A DNA stretch of 64,000 bases, taken from NCBI GenBank assembly GCA_964020055.1, contig OZ026533.1, forward strand, positions 124,001 through 188,000, written 5' to 3'. The translations under genes and the position numbers were made by a program. The notes beneath the pieces were generated by a model. That model searched no databases and was not told the origin of the DNA. It saw only the letters and a program-made list of their open reading frames with translations. Positions 35,216-45,168 of this stretch are shown here, piece by piece; position 1 is the first letter of the stretch, and each line of letters begins with the position of its first letter. This DNA comes from G964020055 sp964020055. GTDB lineage: Bacteria > Pseudomonadota > Alphaproteobacteria > WRAU01 > Hepatincolaceae.

Positions 35216-37456
35216 ATGAATAAAACATCATCATCACAACAACAATATCTAAAAATAATACAAGAAATATTAAATAATTATAATGTAGATGTGGGTTTAA
35301 AATTAAATAATCAAATATATATTAATATCTTGTATGCAAATGAAAATTTATTTAACTTATTATCTTCATATACAGATAAAAATTCTAATGATAGTAAAAA
35401 TAATTATTTAGATATACCTGTATTATTTATGTGTATAGATTCAGCATTAAAAATTCATAAAAAATCATATTATGATGATAATCAACCATTAATAACAGAT
35501 GAAATCTATGATAATTTAGAAAATATAAGACAAAAACTTTATCAGCAATTACATAATGATACAAATTATAAAGATATATTAAAAAATTTACAAAAAGAAC
35601 TTTCTGTTGGTTATAAACCTTCATCTACATTTCAAAGCATAGCTCATAAGAAACCTATGTTATCCTTAGAAAAGGTTTTTGTAGAAGAAGATGTAATAAA
35701 GTTTGATGTAAGAGTAAAGAAATATCTCAATATATCAGATATAGCAAACACACAACTTACATATTCAGCAGAATTGAAAATTGATGGACTATCTTTAAGT
35801 TTACGCTATGAAAATGGTTCACTAAGTCAGGCTTTGACAAGAGGTGATGGAATAAAAGGTGAAGATGTAACAGAAAATGTAAAAGTGATATCAGCTATTC
35901 CAAAAAAATTAATAGGTTCTTATCCTAGTACTTTAGAAGTAAGAGGCGAAGTTTATTTAAGTAAAGCAGACTTTCTACAAGTAAATAAAACACAAGAAGA
36001 AAGAGGTGAACGTTTATTTGCAAATCCTAGAAATTTAGCATCAGGAACATTAAGAACTTTAGATACTTCAATAACAAAAAGTAGAAATTTACAGTTTATA
36101 GCATATGGTTTTGGTGAAGTATCAGAAGGTTATTTATCAGATAGCTTACATGATAATATAAAAAAACTTAAAAATTTAGGTTTCAAAATAGGTGATTTCA
36201 ACCAAAAATGCAAAGGAATAGAAGAATTAATAAAATACCATCTATACATTAATTCAATTAGATATGATATTCCATATGATATAGATGGAGTGGTTTATAA
36301 ATTAGATTCTATTTTATATCAAGAAAGACTAGGAAATTTATTGAATGTTCCTAAATGGGCAGTTGCTCATAAATTCAAAGCTGAAGAAGCAATAACCAAA
36401 GTTGAAAATATAGCAATTCAAGTTGGAAGAACAGGAGCCTTAACTCCACTTGCAGAACTTACGCCAGTTAATATAGGAGGGGTATTAGTTTCAAAAGCAT
36501 CTTTACATAATTTAGATGAAGTACAAAGAAAAGATGTTAGAGTAGGTGATACTGTAAGTGTTAAACGTGCAGGAGATATAATACCTCAAATAGTGTCTGT
36601 TGTTTTAGAGAAAAGACCTGCAAATACCATAAAATTTACTTTTCCAGCTAATTGTCCAATTTGTAATTCACCTGTTAAAAAAGTAGATGGAGAGGTTGCA
36701 ATACGTTGCACAGGCGGAAAGTTTTTTTGTAAGGCTATGATACTGGAAAGTTTTTATCATTTTGTAAGCAAAAAAGCATTTGATATTGAAGGTTTAGCAG
36801 ATAAACAAATAGATTTGTTTTATTCTTTAGAATATTTAAAAATTCCTTCTGATATATGGAGTTTAAAATATAAATCACAAGAGTTATCGAAACTTAATGG
36901 TTTTGGTGAAAAATCAATAACTAAATTGTTAGAGGCTATAGAAAATAAAAAACAAATATCATTAGATAGGTTTATATATTCTTTAGGTATATACAAAATT
37001 GGAGAAAAAAATTCAAAAATTTTAGCTAGATATTTCAAAAATGCTGATTTATTTATAGAAACTTTCAAACAGAAAAAGACTATAGAAATTACAGGAATGG
37101 GACCTCTTACTTTAAATGAGTTACATTTATATTTTGCTAACTCCCAAAATATAAATGTAATAGATAATCTATTAAAAGTTGTAACTATATTACCTTATGA
37201 AGAACTAAGTGTAAAAGAAGGAAAGTTATTAAATAAGAATGTATTATTTACAGGTACTTTAGAAACAATAAGCAGAAATGAAGCCAAAACTTTAGCAGAA
37301 AGAGATGGTGCACATATATTATCTTCTGTTTCTTCTAAGCTAGATTACTTAATAGTAGGAGATAAACCTGGCAGTAAGTTAAAAAAAGCGCAAGAATTAG
37401 GCATACAAGTATTATCAGAAGAAGATTTTTTATTGTTAGTTAAAAAAAATATTTAA
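35216..37456 (+). CDS. ligA: NAD-dependent DNA ligase LigA
   Basis: LigA seals nicks in DNA using NAD. The 746 residues contain the Ia domain (SYYDDNQPLITDEIYDNL near 83), HKKPMLSLEKVF near 143, the adenylation motif AELKIDGLSLSLRY near 184 with the Lys that is AMP-linked, an OB domain, a four-Cys zinc finger (CPIC ... C ... C near 480-505), helix-hairpin-helix repeats and a C-terminal BRCT domain beginning near KNVLFTGTL. It is longer than the usual 670-700 because about 75 unrecognised residues precede domain Ia. It follows recN apart from the inverted SinR-family gene. Confidence 0.96.
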   Translation: MNKTSSSQQQYLKIIQEILNNYNVDVGLKLNNQIYINILYANENLFNLLSSYTDKNSNDSKNNYLDIPVLFMCIDSALKIHKKSYYDDNQPLITDEIYDNLENIRQKLYQQLHNDTNYKDILKNLQKELSVGYKPSSTFQSIAHKKPMLSLEKVFVEEDVIKFDVRVKKYLNISDIANTQLTYSAELKIDGLSLSLRYENGSLSQALTRGDGIKGEDVTENVKVISAIPKKLIGSYPSTLEVRGEVYLSKADFLQVNKTQEERGERLFANPRNLASGTLRTLDTSITKSRNLQFIAYGFGEVSEGYLSDSLHDNIKKLKNLGFKIGDFNQKCKGIEELIKYHLYINSIRYDIPYDIDGVVYKLDSILYQERLGNLLNVPKWAVAHKFKAEEAITKVENIAIQVGRTGALTPLAELTPVNIGGVLVSKASLHNLDEVQRKDVRVGDTVSVKRAGDIIPQIVSVVLEKRPANTIKFTFPANCPICNSPVKKVDGEVAIRCTGGKFFCKAMILESFYHFVSKKAFDIEGLADKQIDLFYSLEYLKIPSDIWSLKYKSQELSKLNGFGEKSITKLLEAIENKKQISLDRFIYSLGIYKIGEKNSKILARYFKNADLFIETFKQKKTIEITGMGPLTLNELHLYFANSQNINVIDNLLKVVTILPYEELSVKEGKLLNKNVLFTGTLETISRNEAKTLAERDGAHILSSVSSKLDYLIVGDKPGSKLKKAQELGIQVLSEEDFLLLVKKNI

Positions 37457-37671
37457 TATTTTATTGTTTTATGAGTTTTGCTCTCTTATCAAATAATAAG
37501 CTTTTATAATCTAAAAATTAATATATTAGAGAAATTTTACTTAATTATAATACTGTTATTTGTAACATGGTATAAATGGTAGTATTTTACAATATTTTTC
37601 TAATAACAGAAATAAAATAGTTTGACTTTAATGTGCTAAATTATTAATAATTTTTATTTATTTTTATTTCA
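37457..37671. other. Intergenic stretch between converging ligA and nuclease gene
   Basis: There is no reading frame here. A 16-bp perfect palindrome (37638-37653, AAATTATT/AATAATTT) is followed on the plus strand by a T-rich run and could be a weak terminator. Nothing else was seen. Confidence 0.4.
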
Positions 37672-38883
37672 TTATTTTAATAATGCTCTTATTTCTTTAT
37701 TCATATAAACTTCTTTTATTATATCAATTACAGACTTAGCAAACTTACTTGTTTTAGGATCATTAAATTCACGCCATAAACTTTCATCTATCTTTTCAGG
37801 CATTCCGTTAAAAACACATTTCGAATGCATTGGCCACCAAAAGTTAAGTGGTTCAGGATTTTTAAATATGTATTTACAAGCATTTTTTATTTTTTTATGT
37901 TGTTCGTAATCTTTGCTTATTATCTCTTTTTTGCTTATTAGCTCTTTTTTACGTATTAGTATTCCATATATTAGTCTTAAGCATTCGTTATCGTTATCCT
38001 CCCAACGTAATACAAAACTATCATTTGGTTCAAATTTCACCTCAAAACCTGGATTAGGTTTTGTTATATCTTTATCTAATTTAAGTTTAATATTTAAATC
38101 TGCAATTTGCTCATTAATATATGCAAGGAATTTTTTAAATAAAGCTTCCTTAAGAGGTAGAACATTTTTTTCAATTAAAAAAGCGGCCTCTAAATTTTCC
38201 AATAATTTTTCTGTTAATTCATTTTGATCTATCATATCAGATTCCCTATTAATATGTTCTTGAATATATTTAATTAATTCATCTACAAATAATCTTATTT
38301 TTGGAGCTTTGACATATACGCTACAATCTATTAACCATTTTAATAATTCTCTAAAAGTAAGATGTATTATATTTTGTTTGATATGTTCTGGTGTGTTGGG
38401 TGGTAAACTAGCTTCACTGTATATTGTATTTGATAAATAAATTAGTAACCAATGCTCATTATTTTTGGCTTTGGTATGTAAAAATTCTCCGTAATCTTTT
38501 AATTGGTTTGTTTTATCTTCAGCCCAAGGTTTATTTTCTATTGCTATATAACGAGTATTATCTGACAAAAGTATATCTAATCTACGCTTATTATTAATAC
38601 GATATTCTTTATGAACATAATATTTTTTAGGAAATTGTAATTTTTGAGGTATATCAAATTTATTATAAAAATTTAATATAAATAAGTCTTTTTGCCCATG
38701 AGATTCATTTTTGTCTAGCAAAAAAGCTAAGCACTTTGAAATTACAAGTTCGTTAATAGGGAAAAAACTAAATAAATTAAAAAAAGGAGCAATCTGATCT
38801 GCATATAATTCATTAGCTATTTTTTTACTTTTGTTCCAAATATTAATTTGATTTAATAATTTGGAAATCTTCTTTAACTCCAT
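37672..38883 (-). CDS. PD-(D/E)XK nuclease superfamily protein
   Basis: A 403-residue protein of the PD-(D/E)XK superfamily (PDDEXK_4 type, Pfam PF14281). The catalytic pattern is visible: RRLDILL with Asp103, IAIENKPWA with Glu116 and Lys118, then the downstream QLKDYGEF (Gln127, Tyr131). An N-terminal ELVISKCLAFLLDKNESHGQ segment is typical of the family. The C-terminal half, with several Trp, is unassigned. Such genes are accessory and often of phage or defence origin; the actual target is not known. The ATG is preceded by GAGGT at a good distance. It lies on the opposite strand to ligA and next to a gene-free stretch and a broken small gene. Confidence 0.85.
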   Translation of the reverse strand: MELKKISKLLNQINIWNKSKKIANELYADQIAPFFNLFSFFPINELVISKCLAFLLDKNESHGQKDLFILNFYNKFDIPQKLQFPKKYYVHKEYRINNKRRLDILLSDNTRYIAIENKPWAEDKTNQLKDYGEFLHTKAKNNEHWLLIYLSNTIYSEASLPPNTPEHIKQNIIHLTFRELLKWLIDCSVYVKAPKIRLFVDELIKYIQEHINRESDMIDQNELTEKLLENLEAAFLIEKNVLPLKEALFKKFLAYINEQIADLNIKLKLDKDITKPNPGFEVKFEPNDSFVLRWEDNDNECLRLIYGILIRKKELISKKEIISKDYEQHKKIKNACKYIFKNPEPLNFWWPMHSKCVFNGMPEKIDESLWREFNDPKTSKFAKSVIDIIKEVYMNKEIRALLK

Positions 38884-39484
38884 ATTGACCTCAGATATTG
38901 AGTTTAGTAAATTATATTACTTTATTTATTTCAGAAAAGTTTTTTAAATTATCTTGATACTTTATAAGATATTTTAAAATTACTTATTATAAATTATAGT
39001 AATTTTCAGTATATTACATTTAAAGTTATCAGGTTTATTATATTCAAGTAAAGTATAATTAACTTATATTTTTTATAAAAAGTATTATTTTAATATTTTA
39101 TTATTAGATGGTAAGTTATTCTTATTAGAAATATGGGTTTGATTTACATATTTTAAAAAAGTAAATCAAAAGATATTTTTAAGTTTAGTACTGGTATAGT
39201 ATTATAAATATGAAAAGTTAAGTTAGAAATATCGCCATTCAAAAAGGTCAATTTTTGAGACATAAGAGAAAAAAGAGCCTATTAGTACAAAGTACTATAA
39301 ACAAGTACTAGAATATTTATAATTATAAAAGCATAAAAATAAAAAAATTTAATAAAATATTGTATTTAAATAATAAAGTTACTATATGTATTTATAAGTA
39401 TATTTGTTATTATCACAACTAGTTAGTTTGATAAAATTATATATACTTATTTTTATAATAAAATAACTTTATTAGAGGTCACAA
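38884..39484. other. Gene-free stretch upstream of nuclease gene
   Basis: About 600 bases with no supportable frame on either strand. It holds inverted repeats: 10-bp arms at 39138-39147 and 39161-39170 (TTTGATTTAC/GTAAATCAAA), and a 7-bp hairpin TCAAAAA-ggtcaa-TTTTTGA near 39238. These may be regulatory or remnants of a mobile or decayed gene. No transposase or terminal repeat pair was seen. Confidence 0.5.
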
Positions 39485-39805
39485 ATGGATAAAATAATTC
39501 TAAAATCCAAGAATAATGATAACACAAGTATATAAACTATAACAGAAGCTTTAAATATAATCAATAAAATATTGAAAGCTTATGATGAAGGTAATCATTA
39601 TAATGCAAAAAAGTATTGGCAAGAGTTAGAGGAGTTTTTTAACAACGCCCATAGCCATTATTCTATACCTGGAGAGCCAGAAGCGAGTGGAATGTACTTT
39701 CGTGACACATTAAAAAAGAAAGGTGATAGTAAAGAATTAGCTCAGGAGTTTAAAAAAATATTAACTGATAATTTAGAAAAGGCAAAGAAGCTACACAAAA
39801 AATAG
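39485..39805 (+). pseudogene. Small unknown gene with in-frame stop
   Basis: A reading frame starts at ATG 39485 behind a good GAGGT ribosome-binding site, runs 16 codons (MDKIILKSKNNDNTSI), hits TAA at 39533-39535 and then stays open in the same frame to 39805. The second part contains ITEALNIINKILKAYDEG, YWQELEEFFNNAHSHY and a Lys-rich helical end. Without the stop the product would be about 106 residues, soluble, helical and charged. The family is not recognised. A TTG at 39572 could start a 77-residue product, but it has no ribosome-binding site. A clean terminator follows at 39857. A fresh nonsense mutation is the simplest reading; readthrough or a sequencing error are alternatives. Confidence 0.6.
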
Positions 39806-39856
39806 AAATTATATGAATATATTTTTAAATATATTTATTATATGAAATCAATAATC

Positions 39857-39887
39857 AAAGCCTTATAAACATAAGGCTTTGCTTTTT
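39857..39887 (+). terminator. Rho-independent terminator
   Basis: A 10-bp perfect stem AAAGCCTTAT/ATAAGGCTTT (39857-39866 with 39871-39880), AAAC loop, then GCTTTTTG. It ends the broken small gene on the plus strand. Confidence 0.85.
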
Positions 39888-40036
39888 GTTATTCTATAAA
39901 ATTTTTAATGTCATTTTAACTTTAATATATAGATATTACAGATTGATTATCTAAAACCCAAAACTTATTTTCAAACATTGTAAATATAAGAAACATGTTA
40001 ATTGCTATTAAATAATTAAAAAATTATCTAAATGAC

Positions 40037-40068
40037 AATATTATTATTGTATTGGAAATAATAATATT
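40037..40068. terminator. AT-only hairpin after M16 peptidase gene
   Basis: A 12-bp perfect stem AATATTATTATT/AATAATAATATT with an 8-base loop, 20 bases beyond the stop codon of the minus-strand M16 gene. There is no T-run on that side, so termination is uncertain. Confidence 0.3.
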
Positions 40069-40087
40069 TATTAAATTAATTGAAATA

Positions 40088-41317
40088 TTAAATATTAATT
40101 TTTTCTGAACTTACTATTGCAATTGTAGGTTCTTGTTTGTGTAAAAGTTCTTTTATATAAGTCATATCATTTAAGTTAACATTATCTATTTTTTTTGTAA
40201 TTTCGTGTATGTCTTTTATTTTTCCATAGTTTAACATATTGCTTGCTATTCTTTCTGCTCTATTAAGAGTATTTTCTAATGACATAATTATAGAACTTTT
40301 AATTTGGTTTTTTGCTTTTGTTAATTCTGCATCTGTGAAGTTTGTTTTTTGAATTTCTTTTTCAATTAGTTCTATTACATCAAGTGTATTTTGCTTATTA
40401 CAGCCTACTTGCACTGTGAAAGTTCCACAATCTGAATAACTATTTAAAAAGCTGTCTGCATAGTATGCTAGGCCTCTTTTTTCCCTTATTTCTACAAATA
40501 ACCTAGAAGACATTCCAGCACCCATTATTGCATTGTAAATAGATAATTTTAAATAATCATCATGTTTATATGATAATGCGTTTCTTCCATATAGAACTAC
40601 AGTTTGCTCTACATCTTGTTTTACAAAAACATCTTTATTACTGTTAAATGTTGGTATTTCTTGTTGTAAATTCAAAGTAGCATCATTACAATCTTTTGTT
40701 AATTCTTCAATTAATGAAATACAAGATTTTTCATCATAATTACCAGATATCACAACTACCATCTCAGAAGGTATATAATAAGTTTGTATATGATGCAAAA
40801 AATCATCGGAAGAAAACTTTTTGATATTCTCTTCTACACCAATTATAGGAGCACCAATTGGATGATTACCATAACATAACTTATCGTAAAGATTATGTGC
40901 AATATCTTGTGGGCTATCTAAATACATTTTTAACTCTTCAATTATTACTCCTTTTTCTTTTGCAAGTTCTTCTTTTGGAAAGTTAGAGTTTAGTAATATA
41001 TCAAATAAAATATCTAATGCTAAGTTTACATCTTCTTTTAAAACTTTCGCATACCATACTGTTTTTTCTTTTGAGGTATATGCGTTCATATAGCCACCTT
41101 TTTGTTCTATATGTTCTGATATTTCAAAAGATGTTCTATTTTTAGTTCCTTTAAAAACCATATGTTCTAAAAAATGACAAATTCCATTATTATCTTTATT
41201 TTCTACTTTAGAACCAATGTTTGTCCAAATTCCAACTGTTGCTGAACTTACTGTTGGGACATAATCTAACACTATTGTTATCCCATTTGATAGTTTTTTA
41301 ATTACAGGTTTAATCAT
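40088..41317 (-). CDS. M16 family zinc peptidase (processing-peptidase-like)
   Basis: A 409-residue M16B peptidase, related to the mitochondrial processing peptidase beta subunit and to alphaproteobacterial homologues. The inverted zinc motif HFLEH lies at residues 48-52 (NNGICHFLEHMVFKGT), with the third ligand region EKGVIIEELKMY near 127. The second domain carries RLFVEIREKRGLAYYADSF near 275. Size and layout are standard for the short M16B form. It is probably cytoplasmic or periplasmic; no signal peptide is evident. The biological substrate is unknown. It is divergent from the RNA methyltransferase gene. Confidence 0.92.
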   Translation of the reverse strand: MIKPVIKKLSNGITIVLDYVPTVSSATVGIWTNIGSKVENKDNNGICHFLEHMVFKGTKNRTSFEISEHIEQKGGYMNAYTSKEKTVWYAKVLKEDVNLALDILFDILLNSNFPKEELAKEKGVIIEELKMYLDSPQDIAHNLYDKLCYGNHPIGAPIIGVEENIKKFSSDDFLHHIQTYYIPSEMVVVISGNYDEKSCISLIEELTKDCNDATLNLQQEIPTFNSNKDVFVKQDVEQTVVLYGRNALSYKHDDYLKLSIYNAIMGAGMSSRLFVEIREKRGLAYYADSFLNSYSDCGTFTVQVGCNKQNTLDVIELIEKEIQKTNFTDAELTKAKNQIKSSIIMSLENTLNRAERIASNMLNYGKIKDIHEITKKIDNVNLNDMTYIKELLHKQEPTIAIVSSEKINI

Positions 41318-41465
41318 TTGAAATAATCCTTACTATAAGTTATGATTTATTTTGTTTTATTAATTAGTCTAATTTCTGTTATAATAGCAGAATTAATAAA
41401 TTTATATAACAAATAAGGTTATATAAAAGTATTTTCTAAACTATTTCTTTTTCTTTGCACTTATA

Positions 41466-42758
41466 ATGGTATATCAAATATTATATATAGATAAAGATTT
41501 TGATGGAATAATAAAAAATTATTCTCATAATGACATAATCTATCCAATTGTTAAAGTTCCTTTTACAAACGTAGGAGACATGATTTCTGTTTTAGATATA
41601 GAAATCAAAAATATTCCTATAGTAAAAAAATTCGATTTGCTTAATAAAAAAGCAGACAGAGTACAAGCTCCATGTAGATACTATTCTTTATGCGGTGGAT
41701 GTAAAGGACAGCATTTTAGTAAAAACGAATATATTGATATAAAATTAAATAATGTTATAAGATCATTTAGGTCAAATGATCTAGATATAGATAATAAAAT
41801 ATCTTTTATAAACCATATTGATGATCCATTTTATCATAGAAGAAGAGCTATTTTTTCTGTATATAAAAATAAATTAGGTTTTAATAGTTATAGAACTAAT
41901 AAAATTATAGAAATAGATAATTGTTTACTTTTAAAAAAAGAAATTAATGATATCATTCCTATTTTGCAAGAAATAACACTTCATTTGAATATTTCTTCGG
42001 TTGTAGTTACGTGTATAAATGATAAAATAGATGTATGTATTCATAGTAATCAAAAATTTAAACCGAAAGATGCATTATATTTACAAAATTTATGTATGCA
42101 TAAAACTGTGAAAAATGTATCATGGCAAAAAGGAAAAGATATTCAAACGGTTATAGAAAAAGAAAAGATATATCTTAAATATGGAGATCACGAAATAAAG
42201 TTTTCAGCTGGTGGGTTTTTACAAGCTTCTAAATTCGGTGAAGAAAATTTACAAAATTTAGTATTGTCTAATATAGATGAAACTGCAAAAAGAATTTTAG
42301 ATCTATTTTGTGGTCTTGGAAGTTATACTTTCTCTTTAGTAGCAAGTAATAAAAATATAGAAAATATTACAGCTATAGATTCTGATTATCAAGCTATAAA
42401 CTCTATAAAAAATTTAAAAGCAAATAAAATTATTCCTGTGATTCGAGATATTATGAGAAACCCACTGTCTAAAGAAGAACTAGATAAGTTTGATGCAATA
42501 ATAATAAATCCTCCTAGAGTAGGAGCAAAAGAACAAATACAAAAACTATCTGAAGTACATAAAGATAAAATCATATTGATATACTGTAGTGTTTCCTCTT
42601 TGATTAGAGATTTAAAAATTTTATTGACTTCATCTTTTAGATATAAAATTGATAACGTTTATTTGATTGATCAATTTATTTATTCTCCGCACATTGAAGT
42701 TGTAGTTATATTAAGTTTATGTAATACTAGCACTATTGTTACATCAAGAGAGTCATAG
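41466..42758 (+). CDS. TrmA/RlmD-type RNA m5U methyltransferase with Fe-S site
   Basis: A class I SAM-dependent RNA (uracil-5-)-methyltransferase of 430 residues. An iron-sulphur binding pattern CRYYSLCGGC (Cys70, 76, 79) precedes the catalytic domain, as in RlmD. The SAM loop ILDLFCGLGSYTFSL is near residue 280, NPPRVGAKEQI near 346 stands for the DPPRxG motif, and YCSVSSLIRDLKIL near 375 corresponds to the usual YVSCNPATLARDL. The catalytic Cys aligns with Cys here, but the neighbouring residues are changed. An N-terminal TRAM-like segment is short. The specific rRNA or tRNA target cannot be decided. Confidence 0.88.
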   Translation: MVYQILYIDKDFDGIIKNYSHNDIIYPIVKVPFTNVGDMISVLDIEIKNIPIVKKFDLLNKKADRVQAPCRYYSLCGGCKGQHFSKNEYIDIKLNNVIRSFRSNDLDIDNKISFINHIDDPFYHRRRAIFSVYKNKLGFNSYRTNKIIEIDNCLLLKKEINDIIPILQEITLHLNISSVVVTCINDKIDVCIHSNQKFKPKDALYLQNLCMHKTVKNVSWQKGKDIQTVIEKEKIYLKYGDHEIKFSAGGFLQASKFGEENLQNLVLSNIDETAKRILDLFCGLGSYTFSLVASNKNIENITAIDSDYQAINSIKNLKANKIIPVIRDIMRNPLSKEELDKFDAIIINPPRVGAKEQIQKLSEVHKDKIILIYCSVSSLIRDLKILLTSSFRYKIDNVYLIDQFIYSPHIEVVVILSLCNTSTIVTSRES

Positions 42759-42819
42759 TTTATATGCAAGTGTTTGTTTGATATAGATTGTGATATATTG
42801 TTTGAGTTTGTTTTAATAT

Positions 42820-45099
42820 ATGGATATTTTAAAAAACATAATGAAAGTATTTTTTAAGATTTTCAATATGATACTAAATTATATTGTCAATTTGTTATAT
42901 AATTTTAGAGATACTAATCTTTATTTATTAATAAGAGGTTTATCAAATACCATATACCAAATAATCAAAGTATTTATTTTTATAATTGTATTTTTCTCAA
43001 AAAATATATTGTTTATTTTAAGAAAAATCATAATATTTCTTTTTAAAGAAAGTATAAATATTTCAAAAGAGATATTGGCTTTTTTTATATTTTTAATTTA
43101 TTTAATTAAGGTAATATTTTTATTTACTATTTATATAATATATTTACTAACAAAGATAGTATATAAAACTATAGTTTTTATTTATAAACTAATTCTTAAT
43201 CTACCTAGTCTATTTGTTACATTGATTTCACTGTTAAGTAGGAAAATCTATTTTTATTTTTATTCTAAATATTATTCTATAAAAAAATTTAACTATTTGA
43301 GAAATTCTACAAGGTTGAAAAAACAAATTAAAATTATTCATATGAATAGGTATAAAAAGAATATAAATGTATATATAAGTAGATTGAAACTAAATACTAA
43401 AAAAATTACTAAATATATTGTCACCTATATTAAAAGTATTTACAAAAAAATATATAATATATTCAAAACTATTATATATGTAGTAAAAGTTTGTTTTATA
43501 AGTTGTTTGAACTTTTTTATACAAATCATGAATTTATTTATTTTAATACTTAATTACATTTTTAAGTTTTTAATTTCTTTGAAAGATTTAAAAGTATGGT
43601 TTGCTATTATAAGTAGTTTCTCAAAATTTATATTATTAATGATATACAAAATATTCTTTTTCTTTTATTTATGTATAAAAGAAATTGTATTTTTAGTTGT
43701 AAAACTTCCTAATATTATGAATTTTATTGTAAACGATATTTTCAAAATTACATCTTTATATAGCTGGAGTTTGAATAATATTCGTAAGTCTATCTTTATC
43801 ATATTTGTTGTTTTTGTTGTGATAATAGATTGTTTCTTAGTCTATAGTAATAAAGATTTGTTGGATAAAGATAATCTATATATAGATAATAGTATAAAAA
43901 CTCCATTTATGAAAATTATTCAATATGGATATTATATGATTAATAAAGAAACTGTACTAAAAGTTAAACATTTAACAGAAAAGATTTATATAGTAAAACG
44001 AGACGAATTATATGATAAGTTAATAGAAAAAAATATATCTCCCAAAGACGCAAAAGAAGTCACAAAATTATTGAAAAAAGCAGTGAATTTCAAAACAATA
44101 AACTCATCATCGGGTATATTATTATCATACACATACTTATCAAATTGGGATTATAATAGATTAGATAAATTAACTTTTTTATTAAATGATAAGGAAAATT
44201 TGATTATAGAGAATGATAATGATAATTATTCAGTAAAAATAACAGATGAGAGAATAATAGAATATGTATTACATAAAAAAATTAGAATCGAAAACTCAGT
44301 AAATGAATCTATTTTAAACGAAGGAGTTCCAAGTAATATAGAAAGGATAGTAACAAAATCTTTATCTTGGGGATTGGATTTTGTAAGAGAAGTGCATGAC
44401 GGAGATAATTTAGATATAGTATATACATGTAACTATAATAAATTTGGCAAAGTTTTAGATTGTAGTAAAGTTTTATATGTTTCATTTAGAAGTTCTGAAA
44501 AAACATTTTCATTTTATAATTATAAAAATAATTATTATTACACTGATGGAAAATCAGTTTCTAAATTATTAATAAAAACCCCATTAGACCAAACAAGACT
44601 AACTTCATCATTTGGGGTAAGATTACATCCAGTTTTAGGTTATAGTGTTTTTCATACTGGAAATGACTTTGGAGGAAGAGTAGGAACTCCTATATATGCA
44701 AGTGGTGATGGTGTTATTGTAAAAGCATATTTTTCTGAATCATATGGTCTGTATGTTACAATTAAACATAATGAACATTTAAGAACAGCTTATGCTCATT
44801 TAAGTAGATTTGCTCCTGACATAAAAGTTGGAACTGTTGTAAAACAATTTCAAGTCATAGGATATATTGGTTCTACTGGAAGAGCTACTGGTCCCCACTT
44901 ACATTATGAAGTTTGGATAGATAATAAGGCTGTAAATTCATTAACAATTGATACGCCATCTAAAAATATACTTTCTGATGAAGAATTAATTAAATTTACA
45001 GCATACAAAAAACTATTTGACGATGCATTGATAAGAATTCCATATAAAGTAGGTGCTGTAGTGAATGCAAAAAAGAATCTGCCGGAGATGCCAGAATAA
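42820..45099 (+). CDS. M23 endopeptidase with long polytopic membrane N terminus
   Basis: A 759-residue protein with three parts. Residues 1-345 are extremely hydrophobic, with perhaps eight or more membrane-spanning or re-entrant stretches and a Lys/Tyr-rich middle (about 150-215), ending in a clear membrane segment (323-342). Residues about 383-470 form an OapA/LysM-like periplasmic domain (VKRDELYDKLIEKNISPKDA). The C terminus has the LytM peptidase: HTGNDF near 612 and HLHYEVW near 692 (HxxxD and HxH zinc ligands). M23 enzymes of this layout are DD-endopeptidases that open peptidoglycan cross-links. Usual homologues have a single membrane anchor; the long hydrophobic front is unusual. A truncated paralogue follows at 45169. 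Confidence 0.88.
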   Translation: MDILKNIMKVFFKIFNMILNYIVNLLYNFRDTNLYLLIRGLSNTIYQIIKVFIFIIVFFSKNILFILRKIIIFLFKESINISKEILAFFIFLIYLIKVIFLFTIYIIYLLTKIVYKTIVFIYKLILNLPSLFVTLISLLSRKIYFYFYSKYYSIKKFNYLRNSTRLKKQIKIIHMNRYKKNINVYISRLKLNTKKITKYIVTYIKSIYKKIYNIFKTIIYVVKVCFISCLNFFIQIMNLFILILNYIFKFLISLKDLKVWFAIISSFSKFILLMIYKIFFFFYLCIKEIVFLVVKLPNIMNFIVNDIFKITSLYSWSLNNIRKSIFIIFVVFVVIIDCFLVYSNKDLLDKDNLYIDNSIKTPFMKIIQYGYYMINKETVLKVKHLTEKIYIVKRDELYDKLIEKNISPKDAKEVTKLLKKAVNFKTINSSSGILLSYTYLSNWDYNRLDKLTFLLNDKENLIIENDNDNYSVKITDERIIEYVLHKKIRIENSVNESILNEGVPSNIERIVTKSLSWGLDFVREVHDGDNLDIVYTCNYNKFGKVLDCSKVLYVSFRSSEKTFSFYNYKNNYYYTDGKSVSKLLIKTPLDQTRLTSSFGVRLHPVLGYSVFHTGNDFGGRVGTPIYASGDGVIVKAYFSESYGLYVTIKHNEHLRTAYAHLSRFAPDIKVGTVVKQFQVIGYIGSTGRATGPHLHYEVWIDNKAVNSLTIDTPSKNILSDEELIKFTAYKKLFDDALIRIPYKVGAVVNAKKNLPEMPE

Positions 45100-45168
45100 A
45101 ATAATTTTTTTTAAGGGAATACTAAAATAATAAATTATATAAAAAAAAATTATTTAGCATTTATAGCT

